Assembly: GCA_022842185.1 (NCBI GenBank)
Contig: JALHQB010000026.1
Coordinates: 1-59,544, forward strand
Length of the DNA: 59,544 nt
Origin: Acetobacteraceae bacterium
GTDB lineage: Bacteria > Pseudomonadota > Alphaproteobacteria > Acetobacterales > Acetobacteraceae
Direction: 5' to 3'
Below the pieces are notes generated by a model. It made no database searches, was not told where the DNA came from, and saw only the letters and a list, made by a program, of their open reading frames with translations. Positions 57,719-59,544 of the stretch are shown one piece after another. How positions within the stretch are numbered: position 1 is the first letter of the stretch; each line of letters begins with the position of its first letter. The position numbers and the translations under genes were made by a program.

Positions 57719-57925
57719 CTGGAGAGGCGCTGCCCCTCCAGACCACCCCGCCAGGGACCAACGGGTCCCTGGACCGCGGGACCTTGGCGTTGGTCACGCA
57801 GGGCGGTCCTCACCCGTCCACAATCTTGGCACCGACCGACGGCATTCAGCACCAAAGTTGAGGTTTCCAAAGGCCTTAAGCCTTTGGTGGGGAGAGGTTT
57901 GGAGAGGGGCGAAGCCCTTCTCCAA
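57719..57925 (+). repeat. family A palindromic repeat, full composite element (copy A6)
   Basis: 207 bp. Left end: imperfect ctggagaggcgc/tgcccctccag hairpin at the dehydrogenase stop, gaccaccccgcc, ccagggacc..gggtccctgg. Core: accgcgggaccttggcgttg ... caccaaagttgaggtttcc. Right end: ccaaaggc-type hairpin with central ttaa, ttggtggggagaggt, then ttggagaggggc / gcccttctccaa. It is the same layout as A3 read on the minus strand. Its right half overlaps the last codons of the glycosyltransferase gene. Confidence 0.88.
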
Positions 57926-59544
57926 TCGACCCGAATGGCCCAGCGCCCGCCCCTGACCACAACAGCCCCTCGATCACCGCCAACAGCCGCGGCGCCAACA
58001 GCAGACTGAGCCCCACCGCGTGCCGCCCCGCCGCATCGTCCGGCAGCGTCCCCTCGAACACCTCGCTCAACCCCGCCGTCCCGAACGCCGGCGCGCGCCC
58101 GGCGAGCAGCGCCAGCACCACCGCCCCATGGTCCGCCACCGCCATCGGTCCCGCCGCGCGCCGTGCCGCCGCCAGGCGCATCACCCCCGGCTGCCAGGGC
58201 GCATCCGCCGCGCTGCCCGGCGTGGGATCACCGGCGAAGGCGGCCCGCGCCTCCGCCACCGAGACCAGCCCGCAGGGTGGCGCCATGGCCTGCGTCACCA
58301 CCGCGCAGTCCTGCAACAACACGCCGCGCCGGCACGCGCGGGACGGCACCACGATGTCCGGCGCCCGCGCCATGGCGGCGTTGGACGCCGCATCGCGATC
58401 ATCCTCGGTGAACCACCCGATCGTCGGCCCGGCGAAACCCTGCCTGCGTAGCCGCGAGACCCAATCGCCGCCGCCATGCGCGCCCAGCAGGCGCAGCACA
58501 AGATCGGCCTGGACCGCTGCATCAGGCACGCGGGCCGCGACCTCCAGCGCGATGCCGCGCGCCAGCAGTGCCGCACACGCCTCCGCCCGCGCGGCATCGG
58601 AGATCGTCTCGGCGCAGTGCGGGTCGATCAGCAGCAGCCGCGCCGGGCGGCCGGGCGGATGCAGCGCCGTACGCAGCGCAGCCGCCACCTGTGCGGCCCG
58701 TTCCATCGAAGGGGCAGGGGCGGTGAAGCGGTCACGCACCGCCACCTGCTCGACCGCGACGGTGGAACGCTGGCCGCTGCGCTGCGCCGGATGGGTGCGG
58801 TAATACGCCACCGGCCAGCGCGCCTGCACCACGCGCGCGCCGTTCCGCGCCGCGCGCAGCCACAATTCATAATCGAACACCGCCGCCAGCCCGGTATCGA
58901 GCCGTCCGCCCAGCCGGTCCCACAGCCGCCGCGCCACCAGCGCCTCGGGTTGCAGGAAGAACCGCCCTTCGGCCCAGCGGCCGAACACGTCGGCCAGCGC
59001 CGCGACAGTGAAGCCGTCCGGCCCGTCAGGCAGGGGCTGCTGGATCGCCGTGATCCGCCGCGCGCGATGCGCCACCGACCAGCCATGCACGATGTCCGCA
59101 TCCGGGTCGGCGGCGAAGGTCGCCCCAAGAACATGCAGCGCGCCGGGGGCCAGCAGGTCATCGGCATTGATCCAGCCAACCAGCTCCGCATCGGTGCCGG
59201 CGAGACCCTTGTTGATCGCCTCCGCCGGGCCGCCATCGGCCTCGGTGATCACCGCGTGCAGCGTGCCCCCATGCCGCGCCAGCACGGCGGCCGTGCCATC
59301 GGTCGATCCGCCATCGACGACCACGTGCTCGACGGCCGGATACCCCTGCGCCGCGACGGACAGGATCGTCTCCTCCAGCCACGGCCCCGGATTCAGGCAG
59401 GGTGTGACGAGGCGGATGCGCGGCCAGCGCGCGCCGTGCGGCAGCAGCGCCGCAAAGCCCCGCCGTGCCGCGTCCGGGGGGGCGGCGAACGGCCAGGGCA
59501 ATTCACCAAAGCGCGGCCAGGCTGCGCCGGCGAGCAGCGCCTCG
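57876..59544 (-). CDS. glycosyltransferase family 2 protein with extra C-terminal domain, 5' end outside window
   Basis: The frame is open to the right edge (EALLAGAAWPRFGELPWPFA before the GT2 domain), so the start lies beyond 59544. GT-A fold: RIRLVTPCLNPGPWLEETIL, VEHVVVDGGSTDGTAAVLAR, and GWINADDLLAPGALHVLGAT with the DD metal motif. About 280 more residues follow (RLLLIDPHCAETISDAARAE; DIVVPSRACRRGVLLQD), not assigned but resembling a second glycosyl-transfer domain. The TAA stop (57876-57878) is the centre of a hairpin of repeat A6, and the last 16 or so residues (GEGLRPSPNLSPPKA) are encoded by the repeat. Confidence 0.82.
   Translation of the reverse strand, partial: EALLAGAAWPRFGELPWPFAAPPDAARRGFAALLPHGARWPRIRLVTPCLNPGPWLEETILSVAAQGYPAVEHVVVDGGSTDGTAAVLARHGGTLHAVITEADGGPAEAINKGLAGTDAELVGWINADDLLAPGALHVLGATFAADPDADIVHGWSVAHRARRITAIQQPLPDGPDGFTVAALADVFGRWAEGRFFLQPEALVARRLWDRLGGRLDTGLAAVFDYELWLRAARNGARVVQARWPVAYYRTHPAQRSGQRSTVAVEQVAVRDRFTAPAPSMERAAQVAAALRTALHPPGRPARLLLIDPHCAETISDAARAEACAALLARGIALEVAARVPDAAVQADLVLRLLGAHGGGDWVSRLRRQGFAGPTIGWFTEDDRDAASNAAMARAPDIVVPSRACRRGVLLQDCAVVTQAMAPPCGLVSVAEARAAFAGDPTPGSAADAPWQPGVMRLAAARRAAGPMAVADHGAVVLALLAGRAPAFGTAGLSEVFEGTLPDDAAGRHAVGLSLLLAPRLLAVIEGLLWSGAGAGPFGSIGEGLRPSPNLSPPKA

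Noticed and set aside
3878..57925. The repeats as a CRISPR array
   Set aside because: Copies are tens of kb apart, palindromic, of unequal length, and without regular spacers or cas genes.

Overview
The window is GC-rich (roughly 70%), densely coding DNA from an alphaproteobacterium, most likely a Roseomonas-like member of the Acetobacteraceae. Evidence for this is the order bamE / ubiquinol-cytochrome c chaperone / DUF177 / rpmF-plsX-fabH-ihfA-merR, the number of Bug-type (tripartite tricarboxylate transporter) binding proteins, PhoX phosphatases, a SoeABC-like sulfite dehydrogenase and the idonate/ketogluconate genes. It is ordinary chromosome: one tRNA, no rRNA, no CRISPR array, no transposase or phage genes. 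The family assignment is inferred from gene content, not from a phylogenetic marker.

Layout. 1-5.7 kb: the 5' part of an ELM1-family gene diverging from pyrE, a ParD/ParE-type toxin-antitoxin pair whose toxin gene overlaps a dipeptide-type ABC binding protein, then two ABC permeases. 5.9-6.8 kb: two small hypotheticals. 7.0-12.8 kb (minus): BisC-like molybdoenzyme and two PhoX-family phosphatases. 12.9-18.0 kb: class III transaminase, O-antigen-ligase-like protein, FMN reductase, a small AT-richer HTH gene, enoyl-CoA hydratase. 18.4-25.3 kb: Bcr/CflA efflux pump, then the housekeeping block bamE | ubk-DUF177-rpmF-plsX-fabH-ihfA-merR and tRNA-Pro(GGG). 25.3-30.9 kb (minus): soeABC plus a Bug protein. 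31.1-36.8 kb: a phosphoribosyltransferase diverging from a nucleoside hydrolase, followed by Bug, deacetylase, CitE-like lyase and Bug genes. 36.9-39.7 kb: idnO diverging from a 2-ketoacid reductase and idnD. 39.8-44.6 kb (minus): Bug-caiB, then a tightly packed tetR-gst-gst-peroxiredoxin operon. 44.9-47.1 kb: two related J-domain proteins and a RES/Xre toxin-antitoxin pair. 47.2-53.9 kb: bcp-glnE diverging from a large AsmA-like protein. 54.0-59.5 kb: a second class III aminotransferase, upp, a nucleotide-sugar dehydrogenase and a glycosyltransferase that runs off the end.

The least explained structure is intergenic. Two families of palindromic repeats sit at gene ends. Family A (A1, A2, A3, A5, A6) is a modular element of about 60-300 bp built from terminator-like hairpins, often with a hairpin pair at each end. 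Family B (B1-B4 plus fragments) is a MITE-like unit of about 105 bp that ends in an 18-bp perfect hairpin. B supplies the stop codon of two genes, one A element supplies the last codons and stop of a glycosyltransferase gene, and one B copy truncates an A copy. Other points worth checking are a TetR gene that appears to start at CTG next to a perfect 10+10 bp palindrome, the twin J-domain proteins flanking a B element, a compact gene set able to convert L-idonate and ketogluconates to gluconate, and a small HTH gene whose start codon abuts a perfect inverted repeat.
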